Notes: generated by a model not told the origin, from the letters alone. A DNA stretch of 64,000 bases from Pseudomonas koreensis (GCF_012986595.1 NZ_JAAQYM010000004.1:1-64000); one strand, 5' to 3'. Numbered from the stretch's first letter, positions 37,124 through 46,557 are shown. Translations and numbers: made by a program.

Positions 37124-37145
37124 GGCAAGTTCTGATAGACTTGCC
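37124..37145 (+). promoter_or_regulatory. Hairpin in the sigX-oprF intergenic region
   Basis: A perfect GGCAAGT/ACTTGCC stem with an 8-base loop lies 27 bp after sigX, without a T-run. It could weaken read-through or protect the processed oprF message. Confidence 0.45.
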
Positions 37146-37204
37146 GCCGAGTTGTCCCCCGGTTTGCGGGACTGCTTCACAATCACCAGATGGGGATTTA
37201 ACGG

Positions 37205-38254
37205 ATGAAACTGAAAAACACCTTGGGCTTGGCCATTGGTTCTCTTATTGCCGCTACTTCGTTCGGCGCACTGGCACAAGGCCAAGGCGCAGTTGAAGGC
37301 GAGATCAACTACAAGAAGCAGTACAACGACAGCATTGATCATGTCGAAGACGGCTTCAACCCAGGCGCCAAAATCGGTTACTTCCTGACCGACGACGTCT
37401 CCGTCAACTTCGGCTGGGATCGTAACAACCACACCCGTTCGAACGACGGTACCGGTAGCCAAAAACTGCGCGGTGACAACTTCGGTCTGACCGCTCAATA
37501 CCACTTCAACAACGCTGGCGACGCTCTGCGTCCATACGTTGAAGGTGGCGTTAAGCACGGCAACCTGACCAACGTAGCTGCTGACGGCCACACCGGTCGC
37601 GACCAGTCGACTTTCCTGACTGCTGGCGCTGGCGTTAAGTACTACTTCGCCGAAAACTTCTTCGCCCGTGCTGGCGTAGAAGCTGACTACAAACTGGACA
37701 ACGGCCGTTGGGACTACGCTCCATCGGTTGGTCTGGGTGTGAACTTCGGTGGCGGCGGCAAGCCAGCTGCTGCTCCAGTTCCAGCACCAGCTGAAGTCTG
37801 CTCCGACAGCGACAACGATGGCGTTTGCGACAACGTTGACAAGTGCCCGGACACCCCAGCCAACGTAACTGTTGACGCTGATGGCTGCCCAGCAGTTGCT
37901 GAAGTTGTTCGTGTAGAGCTGGACGTGAAGTTCGACTTCGACAAGTCGGTCGTCAAGCCAAACAGCTACGCTGACATCAAGAACCTGGCTGACTTCATGA
38001 AGCAGTACCCAGCCACTCACACCACTGTTGAAGGTCACACTGACTCCGTCGGTCCTGACGCTTACAACCAGAAACTGTCTGAGCGTCGTGCAAACGCCGT
38101 TAAGCAAGTTCTGACCCAGCAGTACGGTGTTGAGTCGTCCCGCGTTCAGTCGATCGGCTACGGCGAATCCCGCCCAGTTGCTGACAACAAAACTGAAGCT
38201 GGTCGCGCTGTTAACCGTCGCGTAGAAGCGCAGGTTGAAGCTCAAGCTAAGTAA
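37205..38254 (+). CDS. oprF: Major outer-membrane porin OprF
   Basis: A protein of 349 residues. The signal peptide ends at ALAQG (about residue 24) and is followed by an eight-stranded OprF barrel domain. A Pro/Ala linker leads to a four-cysteine acidic segment (VCSDSDNDGVCDNVDKC and a later GCP), then a C-terminal OmpA peptidoglycan-binding domain (VEGHTDSVG, LSERRANAV). Codon choice is strongly biased to the preferred set, fitting very high expression. It anchors the outer membrane to peptidoglycan and forms a slow porin. It is controlled by SigX. Confidence 0.97.
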   Translation: MKLKNTLGLAIGSLIAATSFGALAQGQGAVEGEINYKKQYNDSIDHVEDGFNPGAKIGYFLTDDVSVNFGWDRNNHTRSNDGTGSQKLRGDNFGLTAQYHFNNAGDALRPYVEGGVKHGNLTNVAADGHTGRDQSTFLTAGAGVKYYFAENFFARAGVEADYKLDNGRWDYAPSVGLGVNFGGGGKPAAAPVPAPAEVCSDSDNDGVCDNVDKCPDTPANVTVDADGCPAVAEVVRVELDVKFDFDKSVVKPNSYADIKNLADFMKQYPATHTTVEGHTDSVGPDAYNQKLSERRANAVKQVLTQQYGVESSRVQSIGYGESRPVADNKTEAGRAVNRRVEAQVEAQAK

Positions 38255-38271
38255 TTAGCTCGCCGCTTTGA

Positions 38272-38301
38272 GAAAAGCCCGGCTCAGGCCGGGCTTTTCT
38301 T
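38272..38301. terminator. Bidirectional terminator between oprF and cobA
   Basis: A GAAAAGCCCGG/CCGGGCTTTTC stem with A- and T-rich ends serves convergent oprF and cobA. Confidence 0.88.
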
Positions 38302-38329
38302 TGCCTGCGATTTGGTGAAACCGGGATTG

Positions 38330-39082
38330 TCAGGCCAATCGGTTGGCTGGCCAGTGAATCGAATCGACTTGGGTTGCAGCCGCTGCGACGGCGCCTATGA
38401 CCAGAATCGCAGGGCTCTTGAGCTGGAAACCAAGGGCATCGTCTTCCATCGCTGTCAGATTGCTGCGGCATTCGCGCTGCTCCGGCAACGAGGCGTTCTC
38501 GATCATCGCCACCGGCGTATCCGCCGCCATGCCGCCCGCCAGCAGTTGCTCGCGAATCTCACCGAGCTTCGCCACCCCCATGTAAATCACCAGCGTCGTC
38601 CCGCCTTGCGCTAGCGCCCGCCAGTTCAACTGGCTGTCGTCCTGTGTGTGGGCCGTGACCAGCGTCACGCCCCGGGCCACGCCGCGCAAAGTCAGCGGAA
38701 TATCACACTGGGTCGCGCCGGCCAGTCCGGCGGTGATGCCATTGACTAGCTCCACCTCGACCCCGCGCTCGCGCAACCACTGAGCTTCCTCACCCCCACG
38801 CCCGAAAATGCACGGATCGCCGCCCTTGAGCCGCACTACGCATTTGCCCTGACGGGCATAACGCAGCATCAGCCGATGGATGAACGCCTGGGGCGTCGAG
38901 CGGCAGCCGCCGCGTTTGCCGACCGCGATAATCCGCGCAGCAGGGCAGTGCTCAAGTACCGCCTCATTGACCAGATCGTCGATCAGCACCACCTCGGCCT
39001 CGCGCAAGGCACGCGCCGCTTTGAGCGTCAGCAATTCAGGATCACCGGGGCCCGCGCCCACCAGCCAGACTTTCGCGTTCAT
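38330..39082 (-). CDS. cobA: Uroporphyrinogen-III C-methyltransferase
   Basis: A protein of 250 residues of the SUMT family, with VWLVGAGPGDPELLTLKA, LKGGDPCIFGRGGEE and GITAGLAG. It methylates uroporphyrinogen III twice to precorrin-2, feeding siroheme. Siroheme is the cofactor of NirB encoded in the same operon, which explains its place as last gene, 13 bp after nasA. Confidence 0.94.
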   Translation of the reverse strand: MNAKVWLVGAGPGDPELLTLKAARALREAEVVLIDDLVNEAVLEHCPAARIIAVGKRGGCRSTPQAFIHRLMLRYARQGKCVVRLKGGDPCIFGRGGEEAQWLRERGVEVELVNGITAGLAGATQCDIPLTLRGVARGVTLVTAHTQDDSQLNWRALAQGGTTLVIYMGVAKLGEIREQLLAGGMAADTPVAMIENASLPEQRECRSNLTAMEDDALGFQLKSPAILVIGAVAAAATQVDSIHWPANRLA

Positions 39083-39095
39083 GGTGTTTTCCTCT

Positions 39096-41810
39096 TCAGA
39101 TGACGGCGACCGGACGCACTTCGGCGGTCAGCAAACGCTTGATTTCCGGGACGCAGGAACCGCATTGCGTGCCGCACCCCAACTTGTTTTTCAAACCCTG
39201 CAGATCCAGACCTTCACGGATACCGGCGCAGACCGCGCTGTGGCTGACGTTCTTGCAGTTGCACAAGGTTTTGTCCGCCACAACCTGCGCGCTGGCATTG
39301 CCCGGCGGTGCACTCATCGGTGCCAGCAGCCAGCGCCGCAGTTGTTCGTCGGCACGACCCTCCAGCCACAGGCCTTGCAACCAGTGCTGAGCGAGGGTTT
39401 CGCCGGCCAGGCGGATCGCGGTGATTCGCCCGTTTTCGATGCGCACCCGTTTACCGATGGCGCGGCGAGGATCGTCATAAGCCAGCACCGGCCCGTCGAT
39501 CAGGGCCAGGCACTGGTCGATTTCACGCAGTAATTGCGGTTCTGGTGCCACTGCGCTGGCTGCGCGTATCAGCAGCGCAGGCCGTTCACGTCCGACAAGG
39601 CTGAGACTTGCGTAGGAAAACGCCTCACAGAGCGGTCGAAGCGCCTCGAAATGCCGTTGAACATCGCCCTCGATCAGTGCGAACAGTTGCCATGGCAAAT
39701 TCACCGGCTCCAGCCGCACACCGCTATGCTTGAGTTCCGGCTGTTTCGACAAAGGATCGAAGGCGGGCAGGGTCAGGCTGTTCACACCGCCCTTGAGGAA
39801 ACGATCACCCCAGTGCATCGGCAGGAACGCCTGGCCCGGACGCACGCTGTCATCGCTGGCGACCGCCACAATCACCGCGCCCCGACGACTTTTCAGATTC
39901 ACCAGATCCCCCGGCTGCAAGCGGTGACGGCGCAATTCGTCCGGATGCAGGCTCAACACGGCTTCGCTGACATGACCGAATAACTGCGCCGCCGTGCCGG
40001 TGCGGCTCATGCCGTGCCATTGATCACGCAGGCGGCCGGTGATCAGGGTCAGGGGAAAACGTGCGTCGCGTTGTTCCTTGGCGGCGCGATAGGGATCGGC
40101 AACGAACTGCGCGCGCCCGTTCGCTGTAGGAAAGATCCCGTCGCCATACAGTCGGGCTGTGCCTTGGCGAGCGCCAGCGGGGAAGGGCCATTGCTGTGGT
40201 CCCAGCTCATCAATCAACCCATGGCTGACCCCGGACAAATCCAGATCGCGTCCTCGGGTCAGTTGTTTGTACTCGTCAAAAAGCTGCGCCGGTTGTTCGA
40301 ACGCAAACAGCCCCGGCTGCTGCGGGCGCAGACGCTTCTCCAGGCGTTGTGCGAAATCTACGGTGATCGCCCAGTCCGGTCGTGCCTCACCCGGTGCGGC
40401 AATGGCCTGGCGGACGTGGGAAATCCGCCGTTCGGAGTTGGTCACCGAACCTTCCTTCTCGCCCCAACTGGCCGCCGGCAACAGCAGATCGGCAAACGCT
40501 GCGGTTTCGGTGGTGCGAAACGCCTCCTGCAACACCACGAACGGACAAGTCTCCAGCGCGGCGCGCACGGCGTTCTGATCCGGCATCGATTGTGCGGGGT
40601 TGGTGCAGGCAATCCACAACGCCTTGATCTTGCCGCTGCGCACCTGTTCAAACAGTTCGATGGCGCTGAGACCGGTATTCTCCGGCAGCTTATCCACACC
40701 CCAATACGCCGCTACTTCGGCGCGGTGCTCCGGATTGGCGACTTCACGGTGACCTGGCAACAAGTTGGAAAGGCTGCCGGTTTCCCGTCCGCCCATGGCA
40801 TTCGGCTGACCGGTCAGGGAGAAAGGTCCTGCACCCGGACGGCCGATTTGCCCGGTGGCCAAGTGCAGATTGATCAGCGCGCTGTTCTTCGCGCTACCAG
40901 CGGTGGATTGGTTCAGGCCCATGCACCACAGCGACAGAAAACTCGGCGCGGTGCCGATCCATTCGGCGCATTGCTGCAACTGCTCGACACTGATCCCGCA
41001 CAGTTGCGACACCATCGCCGGCGTGTAGTCGCGCACCAGGCTTTTCAGCTCGGCGAGACCATCGGTGTGAGCCTGGATGAAGTCGCGGTCGATCCAGTCT
41101 TCCCACAACAGCAGATGCAAAATTCCATGGAACAACGCGACATCGGTGCCCGGCAGAATCGCCAGATGCAGGTCCGCCAGATCGCAGGTGTCGGTGCGCC
41201 GTGGATCAATAACGACGACTTTCATCTGCGGGCGGTGGGATTTGGCTTCTTCGAGGCGGCGAAAAAGTACCGGGTGGGCGTAGGCCATGTTACTGCCGAC
41301 GATCACCACGCAATCGCTCAACTCCAGGTCTTCGTAGCTGCACGGCGGTGCGTCGGCGCCGAGGCTGCGCTTGTAGCCGACCACCGCCGAAGACATGCAC
41401 AACCGCGAATTGCTGTCGATGTTATTGGTGCCGACCAGCGCCCGCGCCAGTTTGTTGAAGGCGTAGTAATCCTCGGTCAGCAACTGCCCGGAGATGTAGA
41501 ACGCCACGCTGTCCGGGCCGTGTTCGGCGATGGTGTCAGTGAACACGTTGGTGGCGTGATCCAGCGCGGTGTCCCAGTCGCAACGACTGCGCGCCAAGCC
41601 TTTGCCCAGGCGCAATTCCGGGTACAACGCCCGTGCTGCCAAATCACCGGTCAGGTGCAGGGTCGAGCCTTTGCTGCACAGTTTGCCGAAGTTGGCCGGA
41701 TGCGCCGGATCGCCGCTGACGCCGAGAATGCGCTCGCCGTCATGCTCGATCAGCACGCCGCAGCCGACTCCGCAATAACAGCAGGTCGAGGCGGTCGTCT
41801 GGCGGTTCAT
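39096..41810 (-). CDS. nasA: Assimilatory nitrate reductase catalytic subunit
   Basis: A protein of 904 residues. The N-terminal [4Fe-4S] motif CCYCGVGC is followed by the molybdopterin oxidoreductase body (for example GLNQSTAGSAKNSALINLHLATGQIG) and an MGD-binding domain. A C-terminal BFD-like [2Fe-2S] domain has the four cysteines in CNCKNV and CGTQCGSC. It reduces nitrate to nitrite in the cytosol. Its ATG overlaps the nirD stop by one base. No separate NADH-dependent NasC subunit is encoded nearby. Confidence 0.94.
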   Translation of the reverse strand: MNRQTTASTCCYCGVGCGVLIEHDGERILGVSGDPAHPANFGKLCSKGSTLHLTGDLAARALYPELRLGKGLARSRCDWDTALDHATNVFTDTIAEHGPDSVAFYISGQLLTEDYYAFNKLARALVGTNNIDSNSRLCMSSAVVGYKRSLGADAPPCSYEDLELSDCVVIVGSNMAYAHPVLFRRLEEAKSHRPQMKVVVIDPRRTDTCDLADLHLAILPGTDVALFHGILHLLLWEDWIDRDFIQAHTDGLAELKSLVRDYTPAMVSQLCGISVEQLQQCAEWIGTAPSFLSLWCMGLNQSTAGSAKNSALINLHLATGQIGRPGAGPFSLTGQPNAMGGRETGSLSNLLPGHREVANPEHRAEVAAYWGVDKLPENTGLSAIELFEQVRSGKIKALWIACTNPAQSMPDQNAVRAALETCPFVVLQEAFRTTETAAFADLLLPAASWGEKEGSVTNSERRISHVRQAIAAPGEARPDWAITVDFAQRLEKRLRPQQPGLFAFEQPAQLFDEYKQLTRGRDLDLSGVSHGLIDELGPQQWPFPAGARQGTARLYGDGIFPTANGRAQFVADPYRAAKEQRDARFPLTLITGRLRDQWHGMSRTGTAAQLFGHVSEAVLSLHPDELRRHRLQPGDLVNLKSRRGAVIVAVASDDSVRPGQAFLPMHWGDRFLKGGVNSLTLPAFDPLSKQPELKHSGVRLEPVNLPWQLFALIEGDVQRHFEALRPLCEAFSYASLSLVGRERPALLIRAASAVAPEPQLLREIDQCLALIDGPVLAYDDPRRAIGKRVRIENGRITAIRLAGETLAQHWLQGLWLEGRADEQLRRWLLAPMSAPPGNASAQVVADKTLCNCKNVSHSAVCAGIREGLDLQGLKNKLGCGTQCGSCVPEIKRLLTAEVRPVAVI

Positions 41811-42127
41811 CAGACGGCGTCCCGCAGGGCCAGTTGCACGCGGCCGTTTTCGACCCGGGCCTGATGATGGTGCGCGCAGCCGATATCCGGGGCCTGGGCT
41901 TCGCCGGACTGCAGGTCGATCTGCCAGTTGTGCAACGGGCAGGCCACGCGCTTGCCGTAGATCAGGCCTTGGGACAGCGGTCCGCCCTTGTGCGGGCAGC
42001 GGTCATCGAGTGCGAAAACTTCGTCGTCGCTTGTGCGAAAGATCGCGATGTCACCTTTGGGCCCGGCGATGATCCGCGAACCGAGGGCGTTGATCTCTTC
42101 CAGGGCACAGATATCGAGCCAGTTCAT
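41810..42127 (-). CDS. nirD: Nitrite reductase small subunit (Rieske)
   Basis: A protein of 105 residues with the Rieske [2Fe-2S] ligands CPHKGG and CPLHNW. The start at 42127 is set by ATGA overlap with nirB; the much longer open frame extending upstream is a shadow of nirB. It pairs with NirB for NADH-dependent nitrite reduction. Confidence 0.93.
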   Translation of the reverse strand: MNWLDICALEEINALGSRIIAGPKGDIAIFRTSDDEVFALDDRCPHKGGPLSQGLIYGKRVACPLHNWQIDLQSGEAQAPDIGCAHHHQARVENGRVQLALRDAV

Positions 42128-44577
42128 GCCGGCACCTCCAGGTTTCTCACGGGGATCACGTCGAATTCTTTTTTCAGTTGCGGCTGGGCGAGGCGCTCTT
42201 TCCACGGATCCTGTTCGAACGACAGGGAGAACTGCAGGCGCTCGTTCAGGGCCTTGCGACGCTCGGGATCTTCCAGCACGGCTTTCTTGATGTGCTCCAT
42301 GCCGACCCGTTGCAGATAGTGCACGGTGCGCTCGAGGTAGAACGCTTCTTCGCGGTACAGCTGCAGGAACGCGCCGTTGTATTCGCGCACTTCCTCGGCG
42401 GTCTTGAGCTTGACGAAGAACTCGGCGACTTCGGTCTTGATCCCGCCGTTGCCACCGATGTACATCTCCCAGCCGGAATCGACGCCGATGATTCCTACGT
42501 CCTTGATCCCCGCTTCCGAACAGTTGCGTGGGCATCCGGAGACCGCCAGCTTCACTTTGTGCGGCGACCACATGTTGAACAGATCGTGTTCGAGGTCGAT
42601 GCCCAATTGGGTCGAATTCTGCGTGCCGAAGCGGCAGAACTCGCTGCCGACGCAGGTTTTCACGGTGCGGATCGATTTGCCGTAGGCGTGGCCGGACGGC
42701 ATGTCGAGGTCCTTCCACACACCGGGCAAGTCCTGTTTTTTGATCCCCAGCAAGTCGATGCGCTGGCCGCCGGTGACCTTGACCATCGGCACCTGATATT
42801 TGTCCGCCACGTCGGCGATCCGCCGCAGTTCCGACGGGTTGGTCACGCCGCCCCACATCCGTGGCACCACCGAATAGGTGCCGTCCTTCTGGATGTTGGC
42901 GTGGGCCCGCTCGTTGATCAGGCGCGACTGCGGATCGTCCTTGGCCTCGCCGGGCCAAGTGGAAATTAGGTAGTAGTTGAGGGCCGGGCGGCAGGTAGCG
43001 CAGCCGTTGGGGGTGCGCCAGTTGAGGTAGCTCATGGTGCCGGCGATGGTCAGCAGATGCTGTTCGCGAATCGCCTGGCGGATCTGGCCATGGTTGAGGT
43101 CGCTGCAACCGCAGATGGCTTTTTCGCTTTTCGGTTTGACGTCCGCCGCACCGCCGACGGTGTTGATCAGGATCTGCTCGACCAGCCCGGCGCAGGAGCC
43201 GCAGGAGCTAGCGGCCTTAGTGTGTTTCTTCACTTCGTCGACGCTGAACAGGCCGTGTTCCTGAATCGCCTTGACGATGGTGCCCTTGCACACGCCGTTG
43301 CAGCCGCAGACTTCGGCGTTGTCGGCCATGCTCATAGCCTTGTCTTGGCCCTGATGTCCTACATCGCCAAGTGCGTTTTCTCCGAACATGAGGTGATCGC
43401 GGATCTCGCCGATGGCGTGATTCTCACGAATCTGCCGGAAATACCAACCGCCATCTGCCGTATCGCCGTACAGACAAGCGCCGACCAGCACGTCATCCTT
43501 GATCACCAGTTTTTTGTACACCCCGCCGATCGGGTCGGAGAGGGTGATGGTCTCGGTGCCTTCGCCGCCCATGAAGTCGCCAGCGGAAAACAGGTCGATG
43601 CCGGTGACTTTCAATTTGGTCGACGTCACCGAGCCCTGATAACGGGCGAAACCCAATTGGGCCAGGTGGTTGGCGCAGACCTTGGCCTGTTCGAACAACG
43701 GCGCCACCAGGCCGTAGGCGATGCCACGGTGGCTGGCGCACTCGCCGATGGCATAGATGCGCGGGTCGTAGGTTTGCAGGGTGTCGTTGACCAGAATCCC
43801 GCGATTGCACGGAATGCCGGCCTTTTCCGCGAGTTCGGTGTTGGGGCGAATGCCGGCGGCCATGACCACCAGATCGGCAGGAATGATGTCGCCATTCTTG
43901 AACTGCACCGAGCCCACGCGACCGTTGCCGGCGTCGTGCAGGGCCTGGGTCTGTTCGCACAGGCGAAAGTGCAGGCCACGGGATTCGAGGGCGGTTTGCA
44001 GGAGCTGGCCACTGGTCTTGTCCAGTTGCCGCTCCAGCAGCCACTCACCGAGGTGCACCACGGTGACGTGCATGCCGCGCAGCATCAGGCCGTTGGCCGC
44101 TTCGAGGCCGAGCAGGCCGCCGCCGATCACCACGGCGTGCTTGTGGGTTTTGGCGGTGTCGATCATCGCCTGGGTGTCGGCAATGTCCCGGTAGCCGATC
44201 ACGCCCTGCAAGGTGTTGCCGGGGATCGGCAGGATGAACGGGGTCGAGCCGGTGGCGATCAGCAGGCGATCGTATTCGGCCTCGGTGCCATCCTCGGCGA
44301 TCACCCGGCGTTTAACCCGGTCGATCTCCACCACTTTGCGGTTGAGCAGCAGTTTGATGTTGTTTTCCAGATACCAGTCGAGGTCGTTGAGCACAATCTC
44401 TTCGAAGGTCTGTTCGCCGGCCAGCACCGGCGACAGCAGGATGCGGTTGTAGTTGGTGTGCGGTTCGGCGCCGAAGACCGTGATGTCGTACAGCTCGTTG
44501 CTCAGCTTGAGCAGTTCTTCCAGGGTGCGAACCCCGGCCATGCCATTGCCGATCATCACCAGTTTGAGTTTTTTCAT
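42124..44577 (-). CDS. nirB: NADH-dependent nitrite reductase large subunit
   Basis: A protein of 817 residues. FAD/NADH domain first (VMIGNGMAG; VVIGGGLLGLEAANGL), then two BFD-like cysteine clusters (CGCNGVCKG, CGSCAG). The ferredoxin-like half domain follows, and siroheme/[4Fe-4S] cysteines lie in CVGSEFCRFG and SGCPRNCSEAG. It makes ammonium from nitrite. The ATG at 44577 has a GGAG site. It is first in nirB-nirD-nasA-cobA and is preceded by a sigma-54 promoter and an antitermination leader. Confidence 0.95.
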   Translation of the reverse strand: MKKLKLVMIGNGMAGVRTLEELLKLSNELYDITVFGAEPHTNYNRILLSPVLAGEQTFEEIVLNDLDWYLENNIKLLLNRKVVEIDRVKRRVIAEDGTEAEYDRLLIATGSTPFILPIPGNTLQGVIGYRDIADTQAMIDTAKTHKHAVVIGGGLLGLEAANGLMLRGMHVTVVHLGEWLLERQLDKTSGQLLQTALESRGLHFRLCEQTQALHDAGNGRVGSVQFKNGDIIPADLVVMAAGIRPNTELAEKAGIPCNRGILVNDTLQTYDPRIYAIGECASHRGIAYGLVAPLFEQAKVCANHLAQLGFARYQGSVTSTKLKVTGIDLFSAGDFMGGEGTETITLSDPIGGVYKKLVIKDDVLVGACLYGDTADGGWYFRQIRENHAIGEIRDHLMFGENALGDVGHQGQDKAMSMADNAEVCGCNGVCKGTIVKAIQEHGLFSVDEVKKHTKAASSCGSCAGLVEQILINTVGGAADVKPKSEKAICGCSDLNHGQIRQAIREQHLLTIAGTMSYLNWRTPNGCATCRPALNYYLISTWPGEAKDDPQSRLINERAHANIQKDGTYSVVPRMWGGVTNPSELRRIADVADKYQVPMVKVTGGQRIDLLGIKKQDLPGVWKDLDMPSGHAYGKSIRTVKTCVGSEFCRFGTQNSTQLGIDLEHDLFNMWSPHKVKLAVSGCPRNCSEAGIKDVGIIGVDSGWEMYIGGNGGIKTEVAEFFVKLKTAEEVREYNGAFLQLYREEAFYLERTVHYLQRVGMEHIKKAVLEDPERRKALNERLQFSLSFEQDPWKERLAQPQLKKEFDVIPVRNLEVPA

Positions 44578-44648
44578 CAGGTTCTCCGGGAGCATCGGGC
44601 TTGCCTCTTGTGGGCAGTCAGGCCTTGCTCGACAAAAATGGCGCAAAC

Positions 44649-44734
44649 AAAAAAGGCGTCCCGCCAGTTACCTAGCGAGGACGCCTTTGTCCTTGTCCCG
44701 TTCTCTCGGGAAGCCTGGCCTTCGTCGTTGAAGG
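44649..44734 (-). promoter_or_regulatory. nirB leader: tandem ANTAR hairpins plus intrinsic terminator
   Basis: On the minus strand, hairpin 1 is CCTTC-AACGAC-GAAGG (44734-44719) and hairpin 2 is TCCCG-AGAGAA-CGGGA (44711-44696). Both have six-base loops with A at position 1 and G at position 4. A terminator follows, stem AAAGGCGTCC/GGACGCCTTT with T-run (44688-44649), 72 bases before the nirB ATG. This is the RNA target of ANTAR proteins such as NasT, which would permit read-through when nitrate is present. Confidence 0.85.
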
Positions 44735-44763
44735 TCGGGCTTTATGTCAGCTGCAAACGTTAA

Positions 44764-44780
44764 TGCAGTGGTTGTGCCAA
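44764..44780 (-). promoter_or_regulatory. Sigma-54 promoter of the nirB operon
   Basis: TTGGCACAACCACTGCA has GG and GC exactly 10 bases apart and matches TGGCAC-N5-TTGC closely. Transcription should start near 44753. This implies nitrogen-limitation control by NtrC. Confidence 0.82.
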
Positions 44781-44886
44781 GTCGTGATGAGCCGCCAATT
44801 CACTGGGGTAATGCTGGAATTGGCCAGATGTTCATTGTGGTTTTTGCACTGAACGGAAGCAGCACGCTCGTTAATGGAGCGCCGCA

Positions 44887-46557
44887 TCAGCCATGAAACA
44901 ACAGAAACAGCAGCACCAGATTGCCCAGCAGTGCCAGTAACGCCAGTGTCCGCCAGACCTTCAGCGGCTCACGTTCCAGCAAGGGACGATGGCGCACACT
45001 CAGGCTGCGGCGCTCACCTTGCTCCAGAATCAGCAACCATTCCTCGGCGGTTTCATAGCGTTGCAAAGGATCGGTCGCCACACCGCGCTCCAGACACTGC
45101 GCCAGCCACTCCGGCAGATCCGGGCGATAGCGTCCGGCACTCACCGGCACCCCGAAACGCGGGCGTTGGAAGGCTTCGATCTCGCCGTAGGGAAAATGCC
45201 CGGTGAGCAAAAAATACAAGGTCACGCCCACCGCATACAGATCCTGTTGTGCGCTGGGTGCTGCACTTTGAAAGGCCTCCGGCGCGATGAAGCTCGGGGT
45301 TCCGGGCAGGGCTGACGGTGCGTCCTGCGACAGACCGGGGCAATACGCCAGACCGAAATCCAGCAGACGCAACTCGCCGTCGTCCCCTAGGTGCAGGTTT
45401 TCCGGTTTGATGTCGCGGTGCAGGATCTGCCGTCGATGCAACAGGCCGACGGCCCGCGATAGGCGTTCGGCCAGATCCTGCCACTGAGCCAGTGGCAGCG
45501 GGCCGTTTTGTTCGAACAGCTGCGCCAGGGTTGTCCCTGAATATTCACGCATCACGTAGTACAAATGCTGACGCTGGCCGGCGCTATGAACTTCGGGAAA
45601 GTGCCGCCCTGCGACGCGTTTGAGAAACCATTCCTCCGCCAGCAAGGCCTGACCAGCCTGGGCATCGTCTGCCAGTTGTGCAGGCAAAGTCTTCAACAGC
45701 CAGGCCTGGCCCTGACCATCGAGCACGCGATACAGCAACGATTGCTGGCTGCGACTTTTAACCTCTTGAACCTGCCAGCCTTCAAAGACCTGACCCGCTT
45801 TCAGCGGCGGGGGCAGCGGCCACTGCTGCAAATGAATCAGTGCATCGCCAAGGCTAGCCTCGCCGACGGCATCCACTCGCACCAACAGCGCGCTGGCGTT
45901 GTCCTGACTGCCGGCCAGATGCGCGGCGTTGACAAGCGTTTGCGCGGCACTGTGCAGGTCCGGTTGATCGCGCAGGATTCCGGCGATGGCGGTATCGCCG
46001 AGCGCCGCCCACACGCCATCGCTGAGTAGCACGAAACATTCGCCGTCACGCAATTCGCCATCGAGAAAGTCCAGCACCAGATGCTGATCCAGTCCCAGTG
46101 CGCGCTTGAGCACATGCTGCATACCGGGTCGATCCCAGACGTGATCTTCGCTGATCCGTTGCAAGGTCTCGGCATGCCAGCGATAGACCCGGCAATCACC
46201 GACGTGCGCCAGGGTAAACCGCCGGCCGCGCAGGACCAGCGCGCTGACCGTGGTGAGCAGCGGCTGGCCGCCACCGTTGGCCTGCAACCAGCGGTTTTGT
46301 GCGAGCAACAGACGATCGAGGGCCTGGGCCACGCTCCAGGTTTCCGGTGTGGCGTAGTAGTCCAGCGCCAGCGCCTGCAAGGTCGAACGCGCGGCCAGCC
46401 CGCCATCGGCGCACTGGCTGACGCCGTCGGCGATGGCGAACAGAAACCCTTTGCTGGCCGCCAGCGCCGGGGCCGGGGTCACCAGGCGCAAGGCGTCCTG
46501 ATTTTCCGCGCGGGGGCCGGTGACGCTGGCTTCGGCAAAGCTCAGTTGCAGGGCCAT
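44887..46557 (-). CDS. Fused PP2C phosphatase and Ser/Thr protein kinase, tail-anchored
   Basis: A protein of 556 residues. The N-terminal 230 form a PP2C phosphatase with metal ligands IADG (Asp44), VGDCR (Asp121), LSDG (Asp180) and SQDN (Asp220). Residues 255-520 form a eukaryotic-like kinase with Lys289, HRDIKPEN (380-387) and LLDFGLA (399-405). The glycine-rich loop is degenerate (EGWQVQEVKSRSQQSLLY). One membrane helix at about 533-553 anchors it in the inner membrane. It follows narK by 7 bp, so it is part of the nitrate uptake unit; its substrate is unknown, perhaps NarK (inference). Confidence 0.88.
   Translation of the reverse strand: MALQLSFAEASVTGPRAENQDALRLVTPAPALAASKGFLFAIADGVSQCADGGLAARSTLQALALDYYATPETWSVAQALDRLLLAQNRWLQANGGGQPLLTTVSALVLRGRRFTLAHVGDCRVYRWHAETLQRISEDHVWDRPGMQHVLKRALGLDQHLVLDFLDGELRDGECFVLLSDGVWAALGDTAIAGILRDQPDLHSAAQTLVNAAHLAGSQDNASALLVRVDAVGEASLGDALIHLQQWPLPPPLKAGQVFEGWQVQEVKSRSQQSLLYRVLDGQGQAWLLKTLPAQLADDAQAGQALLAEEWFLKRVAGRHFPEVHSAGQRQHLYYVMREYSGTTLAQLFEQNGPLPLAQWQDLAERLSRAVGLLHRRQILHRDIKPENLHLGDDGELRLLDFGLAYCPGLSQDAPSALPGTPSFIAPEAFQSAAPSAQQDLYAVGVTLYFLLTGHFPYGEIEAFQRPRFGVPVSAGRYRPDLPEWLAQCLERGVATDPLQRYETAEEWLLILEQGERRSLSVRHRPLLEREPLKVWRTLALLALLGNLVLLFLLFHG

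Noticed and set aside
41810..43108. Minus-strand frame giving a 432-residue NirD
   Set aside because: Everything before 42127 is an out-of-frame shadow of nirB; the Rieske domain alone is the normal NirD length.
44820..44880. Possible NtrC site upstream of the nirB sigma-54 promoter (GCAC and GCAC motifs)
   Set aside because: The two motifs are direct, not inverted, so they do not form the NtrC dyad.
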